Positions 1 to 5,762 of a stretch of 5,762 nucleotides of DNA are shown in pieces; within the stretch, counting starts at the first letter, position 1, and the number at the start of each line of letters is the position of its first letter. The stretch comes from Actinomycetes bacterium (lineage in GTDB: Bacteria; Actinomycetota; Actinomycetes; S36-B12; UBA5976). The position numbers and the translations under genes were made by a program. The stretch lies in NCBI GenBank assembly GCA_021784375.1, contig JAJXSV010000157.1, positions 1 through 5,762 on the forward strand. Reading direction: 5' to 3'. The notes beneath the pieces were generated by a model. That model did no database searches. It was not told where the DNA came from and worked only from the letters and a program-made list of their open reading frames with translations.

Positions 1-1110
1 GGACAGGCCCAGGGTCTTGTTGATGAGGTGCCAGCGGGTCAGGTCGGCCCAGTCGACGAGTGTGATGGCGACCCCGCTGGCGCCCGCACGACCGGTGCGG
101 CCGACGCGGTGCAGGAAGGCCTTGTCGTCATCAGGGCATTCGTAATTGATGACGTGGGTGACGCCGTCGACGTCGATGCCGCGGGCCGCCACATCCGTCG
201 CGGTGAGCACATCCACCTTGCCCGAGCGGAAGGCACGGAGGGCCTGCTCGCGCGCACCCTGACCGAGGTCCCCGTGCACGGCGGCCGCGGCGAAACCGCG
301 CTCCACCAGCTTGTCCGCGAGTTCCTGCGCAGCGCGCTTGGTGTGGGTGAAGATCATGGTGAGGCCGCGCCCCTCGGCCTGGAGGATGCGGGCGACCAGC
401 TCGGGCTTGTCGAGGTGGTGGGCCTGCCACACGTGGAGTTCGAGCGTGTCCACCGTCGAGCCCGCGTCATCGGGGTCACTCGCCCGGATGTGTGTGGGGT
501 TCGACATGTAGCGGCGGGCCATGGTGACGATGGAACCCGGCATGGTGGCCGAGAAGAGCATGGTCTGGCGCGTGGTGGGCGTCGCATTCACGAGGGTCTC
601 GACATCGGGCAGGAAGCCCATGTCGAGCATCTCGTCCGCCTCGTCGAGCACCAGCGTGCGGACCTTGGAGAGGTTGAGGTGCTTCTGCCTCCAGAGGTCG
701 ATGAGGCGGCCGGGCGTGCCGACGACCACGTCGATACCCTTGCCGAGGGCGTCCACCTGCGGCTCGTAGGCGCGGCCACCGTAGACGGCGAGGACGCGCA
801 GGCCCTTCACGCGGCCTGCGATCTCGAGGTCGGATGCGACCTGCACGCAGAGTTCACGCGTGGGCACCACGACCAGCGCCTGCGGTCGGCCGTCGGGGTC
901 GGTGATGCGCTGGAGCAGGGGGATGCCGAAGCCGAGCGTCTTGCCGGTGCCGGTCTTGGCCTGGCCGATGAGGTCATTGCCCGCGAGTGCCAAGGGCAGG
1001 GTCTGGGCCTGGATGGGGAAGGCGTGGGTGATGCCCGCATGCTCGAGGGCGGCGCAGATCTGCGGGTCCACGCCGAAGTCGCTGAACAGCGGTCCGGGGA
1101 TCTTGGTCAA
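1..1110 (-). CDS. DEAD-box ATP-dependent RNA helicase, C-terminus cut by window edge
   Basis: This gene encodes a superfamily 2 RNA helicase that uses ATP to unwind or remodel RNA in the cytoplasm. The 370 visible codons hold both RecA-like domains in order: Q motif (F9, PIQ 32-34), Walker A AKTGTGKT 51-58, PTREL 83-87, TPGR 132-135, DEAD 156-159, SAT 187-189, motif IV around MIFTHTKR 252-259, ATDVAARGID 304-313 and HRVGRTGR 334-341. Every catalytic motif is intact; only the tail beyond the core is missing. The start is TTG at 1110. An in-frame TGA lies at 1144-1146 with no ATG or GTG after it, and a later GTG would remove the start of the Q motif. GGAG at 1118-1121 sits 7 bases before the TTG. 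The TTG overlaps the upstream stop (TTGA), so translational coupling is likely. The protein resembles the RhlE/DeaD group, but the subgroup cannot be settled without the tail. Confidence 0.97.
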   Translation of the reverse strand, partial: MTKIPGPLFSDFGVDPQICAALEHAGITHAFPIQAQTLPLALAGNDLIGQAKTGTGKTLGFGIPLLQRITDPDGRPQALVVVPTRELCVQVASDLEIAGRVKGLRVLAVYGGRAYEPQVDALGKGIDVVVGTPGRLIDLWRQKHLNLSKVRTLVLDEADEMLDMGFLPDVETLVNATPTTRQTMLFSATMPGSIVTMARRYMSNPTHIRASDPDDAGSTVDTLELHVWQAHHLDKPELVARILQAEGRGLTMIFTHTKRAAQELADKLVERGFAAAAVHGDLGQGAREQALRAFRSGKVDVLTATDVAARGIDVDGVTHVINYECPDDDKAFLHRVGRTGRAGASGVAITLVDWADLTRWHLINKTLGLS

Positions 1111-1337
1111 GATGCTGCTCCGCCGAATCCGATGCGACGCGCATCAGCGGCAGCGATGTCGACGTAGGCGATGAGCGCTCCCGGGACCAGGATCACGCGT
1201 CCCTTGTCATCATGCAGGCGAAGCGTGGCTCCGGACGCGATCGCGGCATCCACCGACGACTGCAGCGCATCCACGGATTCGGTGGACTCGAACACGACTT
1301 CACGCGGCGCATGCAGGACTCCGATGCGGACTTCCAT
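1107..1337 (-). CDS. DUF3107 family small protein
   Basis: This is a 76-residue protein that I recognise as the actinobacterial DUF3107 type (Rv3208A/TB9.4-like in M. tuberculosis, from memory). It opens with MEVRIGVLHAPREVVFES, has an alanine-rich middle (ALQSSVDAAIASG), then GRVILVPGALIAYVDI and a tail ending RRIGFGGAAS. The pattern suggests a small soluble fold of strands around one helix. No signal peptide, membrane segment or catalytic motif is visible, and its biochemical role is not known to me. The ATG at 1337 has TTGGAG just upstream (spacer CAAC). It lies 14 bases after the TetR stop, and its own TGA overlaps the TTG start of the helicase, so all three are probably on one transcript. 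Family assignment is by sequence resemblance and gene order; function is open. Confidence 0.92.
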   Translation of the reverse strand: MEVRIGVLHAPREVVFESTESVDALQSSVDAAIASGATLRLHDDKGRVILVPGALIAYVDIAAADARRIGFGGAAS

Positions 1338-1351
1338 GTTGCTCCAAATGC

Positions 1352-1960
1352 TTAGTGGCTGCGGGGGACACCCGAGATGCCGCGCCAGACCAGCCGATTC
1401 ACGAGGGCCACAGCGTGGCCGATGGGGATGACCTTACCCTCCCGCAGCCAACGGCGTGCCGCGGTCTCTGCGGTACCGCTGATGCCGATGGCGAGCAGGG
1501 TGGCCTCGTCGTCGGTCAAGCCGGTGTCCTCGGCGATCACTCGCGCGATCATCACCGTGCATTCGTCCTCGATGGCCTCGACGCGATCGCGCACCGAGGG
1601 CTCGTTGGTGAGATCGGACTCGAACACGAGGCGGTAGGCGCCGTCCGCGTCATTCACGAACTCGAAGTAGGCGCCGACGGCCGCATGGACGCGCTCCCGG
1701 TTGTCGGAGGTGGAGGCGAGCGCATTGCGCACCGCATCCACCAACTGCTCGCCGCTGAGCTCCAGCAGCGCCAGGTAGAGGTCCAGCTTCCCCGGGAAGT
1801 GCTGGTACAGGACCGGCTTGGAAACGCCCGCCCGGTCCGCGATGTCGTCCATTGCCGCGGCGTGGTAGCCCTGTGCTACAAATACCGAGCGGGCGGCATC
1901 GATGAGTTGCGCCCGCCGCGCTTCACGGGGCATGCGCGGCGCGGTGCGATCGAAACTCAC
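1352..1960 (-). CDS. TetR-family transcriptional regulator
   Basis: This is a 202-residue one-component regulator. The N-terminal DNA-binding domain covers about residues 13-62: a first helix (AQLIDAARSVFVAQGY, 17-32), then the helix-turn-helix with MDDIADRAGVSKPVLYQHF at 37-55 and the typical K58 and LYLALLE that follow. Residues from about 65 onward form the helical ligand and dimer domain, which is too variable to name a ligand. The length is usual for the family. The start is GTG at 1960. No Shine-Dalgarno sequence precedes it, but TAGGCT lies 6 bases upstream, fitting a leaderless message. The ATG at codon 10 (1933) is an alternative but has no ribosome site. It is the first gene of the operon with the DUF3107 protein and the helicase, and a 23-base dyad over its start codon suggests autorepression. 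Rv3208-like by context. Confidence 0.95.
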   Translation of the reverse strand: MSFDRTAPRMPREARRAQLIDAARSVFVAQGYHAAAMDDIADRAGVSKPVLYQHFPGKLDLYLALLELSGEQLVDAVRNALASTSDNRERVHAAVGAYFEFVNDADGAYRLVFESDLTNEPSVRDRVEAIEDECTVMIARVIAEDTGLTDDEATLLAIGISGTAETAARRWLREGKVIPIGHAVALVNRLVWRGISGVPRSH

Positions 1961-1967
1961 GATCGCA
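1945..1967. promoter_or_regulatory. Candidate TetR operator (8-base inverted repeat)
   Basis: Two perfect 8-base arms, TGCGATCG (1945-1952) and CGATCGCA (1960-1967), flank a 7-base spacer AAACTCA. The dyad covers the GTG start codon of the TetR gene (1958-1960) and touches the end of its -10-like hexamer. Size and symmetry fit TetR-family operators, and the position fits autorepression. Binding here could also influence the hydrolase that begins 44 bases away on the other strand. That the regulator binds here is inferred. Confidence 0.55.
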
Positions 1968-1972
1968 GCCTA
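1967..1972 (-). promoter_or_regulatory. -10-like element of the TetR operon promoter
   Basis: Read leftward, the sequence is TAGGCT, a common actinobacterial sigma-A-type -10 form (TANNNT). It is followed by 6 bases and then the GTG start at 1960, so transcription would begin at or next to the start codon, giving a leaderless mRNA. No convincing -35 hexamer is found 16 to 18 bases upstream, so the call rests on the -10 and its spacing. Confidence 0.45.
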
Positions 1973-2010
1973 TCGCCGGCAGCCCCGCGACGAGGGGAAG
2001 GGGGTCCGCA

Positions 2011-2883
2011 ATGGACGGCAGGGGTTTCCCGTCACCTCCGGTGCAGTACGCGCTCATCGAGGGCAGGCAACTCGCCTTTCGCGAACTCGGTGAGGGTGAG
2101 CCGGCCGTCATGATCCATGGACTGGGCGGGCGTGCCACCAACTGGACGGATCTCATGCACGCGCTCCCGCTGCACACGTACGCCATCGACCTCCCCGGCT
2201 ACGGGCACTCCGATCCCACGCCGGGTCCGCCCACCATGGCCGGCTTCGTGCGTGCCGTGGAGGCGTTCATCGAGACACACCTCGGGGGCCGGGCGGTGCA
2301 CCTCTTCGGCAACTCCATGGGTGGTGTCGTCGCCGTCGACCTGGCGGCTGACCGGCCGGATCTCGTACGCAGCCTGACCCTGGTGTCACCGGCGCTGCCC
2401 ACCCATCGCCTCACCAGGATGAACTACGCGGTGCCCGCCGTGGCCCTGCCCCGGATCGGTGACCGCCTGCTCGCCCGCTGGTCGCGCGGCACCGTCGAGC
2501 AGCGGGTCGCAGGCTCACTCTCGGTCAACTTCGCCGACCCGGCGAACGTGCACCCGTTGCGTCTGCAGGAGCTCATCGAGGAGACCAAGCGACGTGACGG
2601 CGACGAGCATGCGACGGCCACCTACCTGGGGTCGGCGCGCTCACTCATGCGCACCTTCCTGCGCCGACGCACGGCCAACCCCTGGCGCCTCCTCGGTCGC
2701 ATCGAGGTGCCGGTGCTCGCCGTCTACGGCCTGCGGGACCAACTCGTCGATCCCAAGGCGGCGCACCGCATCACCCGGGAGCATCCCGGCGCGACCGTGG
2801 CCGTCATCGTGGACACCGCACATGTGTCGCAGATCGAGCGCCCGCTCGAGGTGGCGCAACTCTGGATGCGGCATCTCGGCTGA
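2011..2883 (+). CDS. Alpha/beta-fold hydrolase
   Basis: This is a 290-residue serine hydrolase of the alpha/beta fold (esterase, lipase or C-C hydrolase type). The oxyanion-hole HG occurs in MIHGLGG (34-40), followed by the family's DLPGYGHSD (60-68). The nucleophile elbow is GNSMGG, with S102 as nucleophile. A variable helical cap lies at about 130-225. The acid is probably D243 in YGLRD (D247 is close by), and the catalytic histidine is H271 in DTAHVSQIERP. No signal peptide or membrane helix is seen, so it is likely cytoplasmic; the substrate cannot be told. The ATG at 2011 is preceded by AAGGGGG at 1998-2004 with a 6-base spacer. A GTG at 2041 is an alternative start with a weaker site. 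The gene is divergent from the TetR gene across 50 bases, so the two may share control, and it ends at the 2945-2984 hairpin. Confidence 0.93.
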   Translation: MDGRGFPSPPVQYALIEGRQLAFRELGEGEPAVMIHGLGGRATNWTDLMHALPLHTYAIDLPGYGHSDPTPGPPTMAGFVRAVEAFIETHLGGRAVHLFGNSMGGVVAVDLAADRPDLVRSLTLVSPALPTHRLTRMNYAVPAVALPRIGDRLLARWSRGTVEQRVAGSLSVNFADPANVHPLRLQELIEETKRRDGDEHATATYLGSARSLMRTFLRRRTANPWRLLGRIEVPVLAVYGLRDQLVDPKAAHRITREHPGATVAVIVDTAHVSQIERPLEVAQLWMRHLG

Positions 2884-2944
2884 GCGGGACCAGCGGCGGG
2901 CGGAGTCGCCGGGCCCCGGCAGGTGCTGGATCACCGCACAGACG

Positions 2945-2984
2945 ACGGGAGGGGCGACCACCGTGCGGTGATCGCCCCTCCCGT
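2945..2984. terminator. Bidirectional hairpin terminator between convergent genes
   Basis: Two 19-base arms (2945-2963 and 2966-2984) pair around a 2-base loop with one mismatch, 2958 against 2971. The outer 13 pairs (ACGGGAGGGGCGA with TCGCCCCTCCCGT) are perfect. In rightward RNA the odd pair is C-A; in leftward RNA it becomes G-U, so the stem is unbroken. There is no T tract on either side, which is common for actinobacterial terminators. The stem begins 61 bases after the hydrolase stop and 10 bases after the permease stop. Confidence 0.8.
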
Positions 2985-2994
2985 GATCGAGCGC

Positions 2995-4545
2995 CTACAT
3001 GTCCACGGTGCGCTTGGGGCCCGTGAACCAGTGCCGCACGGATACCTGCCACCAGATGGCGAGGAAGACCAAGGTGCCACCGGTGAGGATCGGCGCGTAG
3101 TTGACGGCCGTCCAGGTGAAGTCCTTGTTGCCAGGCGTGCCACTGGGCGTGAAGGGGAGGATGAAGTAGATGGAGATGATCACGATCTCCGCCGCTGCCA
3201 CCAGGTTCATCCACCGGTACTTCCTGCCCAGGGTCCACTCGCCCGGCTGGAACTTGTCGCCGTGTGTCCAGCGCAGCCAGATGGGGATCAGGAAGGCCAG
3301 GTAGAGGCCGATGACTGCAACCGACACCACGGCGTAAAACGCAGTGGGCGCGCCCGAGGGGCTCTTCCACAACGCCGGCAGCGTGATGATGACGCCGATG
3401 ACCGCGGAGGCGAGCACACCGTTGATCGGGACGCGGTGCTGGTTCACCTTGGCCAGACGACGGTGCCCGGGCACGGCCCCGTCACGCGAGAACGCGAACA
3501 TCATGCGCGAGGACGAGGTGAGGCAGGCCGTGGTGCAGAAGATCTGACCGGCCGTCGTGATGAACATGACGAGCTTGAACATCGCGGGCGTCAGGGCCGT
3601 GGCGAAGATCTGGATGACCGAGCCCTGGCCGTACGGGTTCACCTTGGGATCGATCGAGTTGATCGCGTCCACCTTGTAGGCGGCCCAGAGGAACGAAAGC
3701 AGCAGGATGTAGCCGCCGATGGCGGAGTAGAAGATCGACTTCCAGAGGCCCTTGGCCGCCGCGAGATGGGCACCCTGGGTCTCCTCGGCGAGGTGCGCCG
3801 AGGCGTCGAAGCCGGTGATCGTGTACTGCGTGAGCAGGAAGCCGAGCGGCAGCACGTAGAACCAGTAGGAGCCGTCGCCGAAGCCGCTGTTGTTGATGCG
3901 GGTCGTGAAGATCCACGACAGCGACTGGTGGCTCGACGGCGTGAACACGCAGATGAGCACCACGACTGCGGAGCCGAACACGTGCCACCACACGGAGACG
4001 TTGTTGATGAGGGCGAGCAGGTGACCGCTGAAGATGTTCACCAGGGTCACCGCCACCATGATGACGAGGAACCAGAAGAACTGCTGGAGCAGGTAGTCCC
4101 CGCCGAGGAACGAGCTCGCGTATGCGTCCGAGAAGGAGTCGATGAGGATGTTGAGGAAGGTCGCAGCGCCGTAGGCCACCGAGGCCACGACGGCGAGCAG
4201 GCCAATGAGGTTCAGCCATCCGGTGTAGTACCCGGCGCGCGGACCGCCGAGCCGCGAGGCCCACCAGTAGATGCCGCCCGACGTGGGGTAGGCGGAGGCG
4301 AGCTCGGCCATGCAGAAGCCGATGATGAGGATGAACGCCGAGATCAGCGGCCAACCGAGCGAGATGGCGACTGGGCCACCGTTGTTCCAAGCCTGCGCGA
4401 AGGTCGTGAAGCATCCCGCGAGGATGGAGATGATCGAGAATGAAATGGCGAAGTTGGAGAAACTCGACCACGAGCGGTTGAGTTCCTGTTTGTATCCGAG
4501 CTCGGCAAGACGACGTTCGTCGTCGCTGAGGATCTTGTCTGACAC
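2995..4545 (-). CDS. APC-superfamily amino acid/amine permease
   Basis: This is a 516-residue inner-membrane transporter of the amino acid-polyamine-organocation superfamily, closest in look to the amino acid/choline transporter (GABA, choline, ethanolamine, polyamine) branch. About twelve hydrophobic segments are seen, near residues 28-50, 56-83, 110-133, 151-173, 183-203, 227-247, 270-290, 309-340, 376-394, 402-424, 445-464 and 481-501. Branch-type signatures are ELGYKQELNRSWS (15-27), MAELASAYPTSGGIYWW (79-95), GFDASAHLAEET (245-256) and SSSRMMFAFSRDGAVP (344-359). Length is usual for the family. The start is GTG at 4545, with GGGAGG at 4550-4555 four bases upstream. It is divergent from the glutamine-synthetase-like gene, so it probably imports that enzyme's amine substrate. 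The exact substrate cannot be read from the sequence. Confidence 0.94.
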   Translation of the reverse strand: MSDKILSDDERRLAELGYKQELNRSWSSFSNFAISFSIISILAGCFTTFAQAWNNGGPVAISLGWPLISAFILIIGFCMAELASAYPTSGGIYWWASRLGGPRAGYYTGWLNLIGLLAVVASVAYGAATFLNILIDSFSDAYASSFLGGDYLLQQFFWFLVIMVAVTLVNIFSGHLLALINNVSVWWHVFGSAVVVLICVFTPSSHQSLSWIFTTRINNSGFGDGSYWFYVLPLGFLLTQYTITGFDASAHLAEETQGAHLAAAKGLWKSIFYSAIGGYILLLSFLWAAYKVDAINSIDPKVNPYGQGSVIQIFATALTPAMFKLVMFITTAGQIFCTTACLTSSSRMMFAFSRDGAVPGHRRLAKVNQHRVPINGVLASAVIGVIITLPALWKSPSGAPTAFYAVVSVAVIGLYLAFLIPIWLRWTHGDKFQPGEWTLGRKYRWMNLVAAAEIVIISIYFILPFTPSGTPGNKDFTWTAVNYAPILTGGTLVFLAIWWQVSVRHWFTGPKRTVDM

Positions 4546-4570
4546 GCGACCTCCCGCAAGGACTGTCCCC

Positions 4571-4591
4571 GGTTTCGAACCTGTTCAGGTT
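4571..4591. promoter_or_regulatory. Overlapping dyads upstream of the permease, candidate operator
   Basis: AACCTG (4578-4583) and CAGGTT (4586-4591) form a perfect 14-base palindrome around TT. It overlaps a second dyad, GGTT-TCG-AACC (4571-4581). The pair sits 26 to 46 bases before the permease start, in its likely promoter or leader. It could be a repressor site or a small leader hairpin; which one is not decided by sequence. Confidence 0.4.
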
Positions 4592-4626
4592 GCCCGAAGT
4601 GTCGTGCGGCAACGCGGGCAACGGAA

Positions 4627-4642
4627 GCGACATTTCTGTCGC
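4627..4642. promoter_or_regulatory. Inverted repeat GCGACA-N4-TGTCGC, candidate operator
   Basis: The 16 bases GCGACATTTCTGTCGC have perfect 6-base arms and a 4-base centre. It lies 82 bases from the permease start and about 200 from the ligase start, in the divergent region. A regulator for the pair could bind here, but no regulator gene for it is in the window. Confidence 0.35.
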
Positions 4643-4704
4643 GGGAGGGCTCCTGCGGCAGCCGGTGGGAACGACGCTTGCGGAGGCGGATTCCGCGCGG
4701 GGAA

Positions 4705-4718
4705 GTGACAAAGGTCAC
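4705..4718. promoter_or_regulatory. CRP/FNR-type site candidate
   Basis: GTGACAAAGGTCAC contains GTGA-N6-TCAC, the symmetric core of CRP/GlxR-type sites (TGTGA-N6-TCACA). The outermost consensus bases are not matched (A and G instead of T and A). It lies 126 bases before the ligase start and about 160 before the permease start, so it could act on either. The centre (CAAAGG) lacks the TA seen in the best GlxR sites. Confidence 0.4.
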
Positions 4719-4844
4719 GAATTTCGGGCCTTCCAGCGCAGCCTTCCACCACACCGTGCATCCCATGCGAGCCGAATCTGCGTCGAGCGGCATTCCGCGT
4801 CGCAGGGCACTGCGGCAAACTCGCGGGGACAAAAGGGAGTGCAT

Positions 4845-5762
4845 ATGACATCGGCGTTGACGCTGGAACAGCTCACCCGTGACGTTCACGAAGGTCGCAT
4901 CGACACGGTTGTGGTGGCGTTCACGGACATGCAGGGTCGCCTGCAGGCCAAGTTCATCCATGGGGACTTCTTCCTGAACGAGGTCGCACCGCACGGCGCC
5001 GAGGGCTGCAACTACCTGCTCGCCGTCGACGTTGAGATGAACACCATCCAGGGCTACGACGTCTCCTCCTGGGACACCGGCTATGGCGACATGGTCATGC
5101 GGTGCGACATGAGCACGCTCCGGTACACGAGCTGGCGACCCGGCTCCGCACTCGTGATCGCGGACCTGCTGGACCACCACGGTCACGGGGTCGCCGTCTC
5201 ACCGCGTCAGGTGTTGCAGCACCAGTTGAAGCGGCTGCGAGAGATGGGGATGGTCGCACTCGTCGGCACGGAGCTGGAGTTCATCGTCTTCGACGACACC
5301 TACGAGCAGGCGTGGGACAACGCCTACCGGCACATGACGCCGGCCAACCGCTACAACGTCGACTACTCGATGCTCGGTTCCGCTCGCGTCGAGCCACTGC
5401 TCCGCGACATCCGCCTGGCCATGGCGGCGGCGAACATGACCGTCGAATCGGCGAAGGGCGAGTGCAACTTCGGGCAGCACGAGATCGCCTTCCGCTATGC
5501 AGACGCGCAGACCACCTGTGACAACCACGTCATCTACAAGACCGGTGCCAAGGAGATCGCCCACGCGCACGGGAAGTCGCTCACCTTCATGGCGAAGTAC
5601 AACGAGCGGGAGGGCAACTCCTGCCACATCCACCTGTCCTTCCGGGGTATCAACGACGAGCTCGTCCTGGCGGATGACAACGACGCGGAGCAGGGGCTCT
5701 CCGCCGTCGGGCGGTCGTACATCGCCGGCCAGCTCGCGCACATGCGCGAACTCGCCATGCTC
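4845..5762 (+). CDS. Glutamine synthetase family gamma-glutamyl-amine ligase, C-terminus cut by window edge
   Basis: The 306 visible codons belong to the glutamine synthetase superfamily, which activates glutamate with ATP and joins an amine at the gamma carboxyl. An N-terminal beta-grasp domain (about 15-105) has FTDMQGRLQAK (26-36) and SSWDTGYGDMVM (74-85). The catalytic domain follows, with metal-ligand glutamates E143 and E145 (GTELEF), E206 and E213 (KGECNFGQHE), and CHIHLS (260-265), whose H261 matches the GS histidine. The C-terminal third, with the arginine and last glutamate, lies beyond the edge. The sequence differs from true GlnA: no FDGSS loop, and GECNFGQHE instead of GPGQHE. 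It therefore looks like the GlnA4/PuuA-type ligases for polyamines or ethanolamine rather than ammonia. The ATG at 4845 has AAAAGGGAG 5 bases upstream; an in-frame GTG two codons earlier is less well placed. The divergent permease supports an amine-use role. Confidence 0.93.
   Translation, partial: MTSALTLEQLTRDVHEGRIDTVVVAFTDMQGRLQAKFIHGDFFLNEVAPHGAEGCNYLLAVDVEMNTIQGYDVSSWDTGYGDMVMRCDMSTLRYTSWRPGSALVIADLLDHHGHGVAVSPRQVLQHQLKRLREMGMVALVGTELEFIVFDDTYEQAWDNAYRHMTPANRYNVDYSMLGSARVEPLLRDIRLAMAAANMTVESAKGECNFGQHEIAFRYADAQTTCDNHVIYKTGAKEIAHAHGKSLTFMAKYNEREGNSCHIHLSFRGINDELVLADDNDAEQGLSAVGRSYIAGQLAHMRELAML

Larger units (their letters stand above)
4546..4844. other. Divergent intergenic regulatory region
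   Basis: These 299 bases separate the permease and ligase starts and hold no convincing gene; open frames here lack ribosome sites and family resemblance. The region contains three dyads (4571-4591, 4627-4642, 4705-4718) and the ribosome sites of both genes (GGGAGG 4550-4555 leftward; AAAAGGGAG 4831-4839 rightward). I could not identify a confident -35/-10 pair on either strand. Confidence 0.75.

Noticed and set aside
28..1167. Long open frame on the rightward strand, antisense to the helicase
   Set aside because: It lies opposite a gene with every DEAD-box motif intact. Its product is rich in R, G, A, D and H with no family resemblance, as expected from the reverse strand of GC-rich codons.
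2908..2920. Small GC palindrome GCCGGG-C-CCCGGC after the hydrolase
   Set aside because: The loop is too tight for all pairs to form, the stem is short and there is no T tract. The 2945-2984 hairpin is far stronger and better placed for both genes.
2923..4443. 506-codon rightward open frame antisense to the permease
   Set aside because: The product is a strongly charged, low-complexity protein opposite a clear 12-helix permease. It starts before the terminator hairpin and reads through it. This is a GC-bias shadow.
3482..4711. 409-codon leftward frame overlapping the permease in another frame
   Set aside because: The product is R-, H- and L-rich without domains and starts in the regulatory region without a good ribosome site; the permease frame explains the region.
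4705..4724. Possible GlnR box starting with GTGAC
   Set aside because: The first half fits a GTNAC half-site, but the half-site expected 6 bases later (GAAAC-like) reads CACGA. The symmetric CRP-type reading fits better.
4801..4814. Short dyad CGCAG-GGCA-CTGCG before the ligase
   Set aside because: Five-base GC-only arms are common by chance at this base composition, and nothing ties it to a promoter element.
4344..5186. Leftward open frame running across the intergenic region and antisense to the ligase start
   Set aside because: No recognisable domain; it lies opposite conserved GS motifs and in part over the permease N-terminus in a different frame.

Overview
The window is GC-rich and densely coded. 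It most likely comes from an actinomycete (Actinomycetota). The reasons are the GC-rich third codon positions, frequent GTG and TTG starts, a DUF3107-type small protein (a family I know only from actinobacteria), and the gene order TetR regulator, DUF3107, DEAD-box helicase. That order resembles the Mycobacterium tuberculosis Rv3208, Rv3208A and rhlE neighbourhood as I remember it. The genus cannot be told from the sequence.

Layout. Positions 1 to 1960 hold a compact leftward operon: a TetR-family regulator, a 76-residue DUF3107 protein, then a DEAD-box RNA helicase that runs off the left edge. The first two are 14 bases apart, and the helicase start overlaps the stop of the small gene. A 50-base divergent gap (1961 to 2010) separates the regulator from a rightward alpha/beta hydrolase (2011 to 2883). 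A 23-base inverted repeat and a -10-like hexamer lie at the regulator's GTG start, which looks like a leaderless, self-regulated promoter. The hydrolase converges on a leftward 12-helix APC-superfamily permease (2995 to 4545), with a strong 40-base hairpin between them as a shared terminator. A 299-base divergent region (4546 to 4844) separates the permease from a rightward glutamine-synthetase-family ligase (4845 to beyond the right edge). This region carries three separate dyads, one matching the core of a CRP/FNR-type site.

How the genes work together. The left operon looks like a conserved housekeeping block (RNA remodelling plus a regulator). The right pair looks like an uptake and activation module: the permease would import an amine or amino compound (polyamine, ethanolamine, GABA or similar), and the ligase would gamma-glutamylate it as the first step of nitrogen or carbon use. 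The substrate is inferred from family resemblance only. I see no mobile element, CRISPR array, tRNA, rRNA or clear foreign DNA, and no strong candidate for an entirely new system. The points most worth a second look are the regulatory dyads and the terminator with a competing stem.
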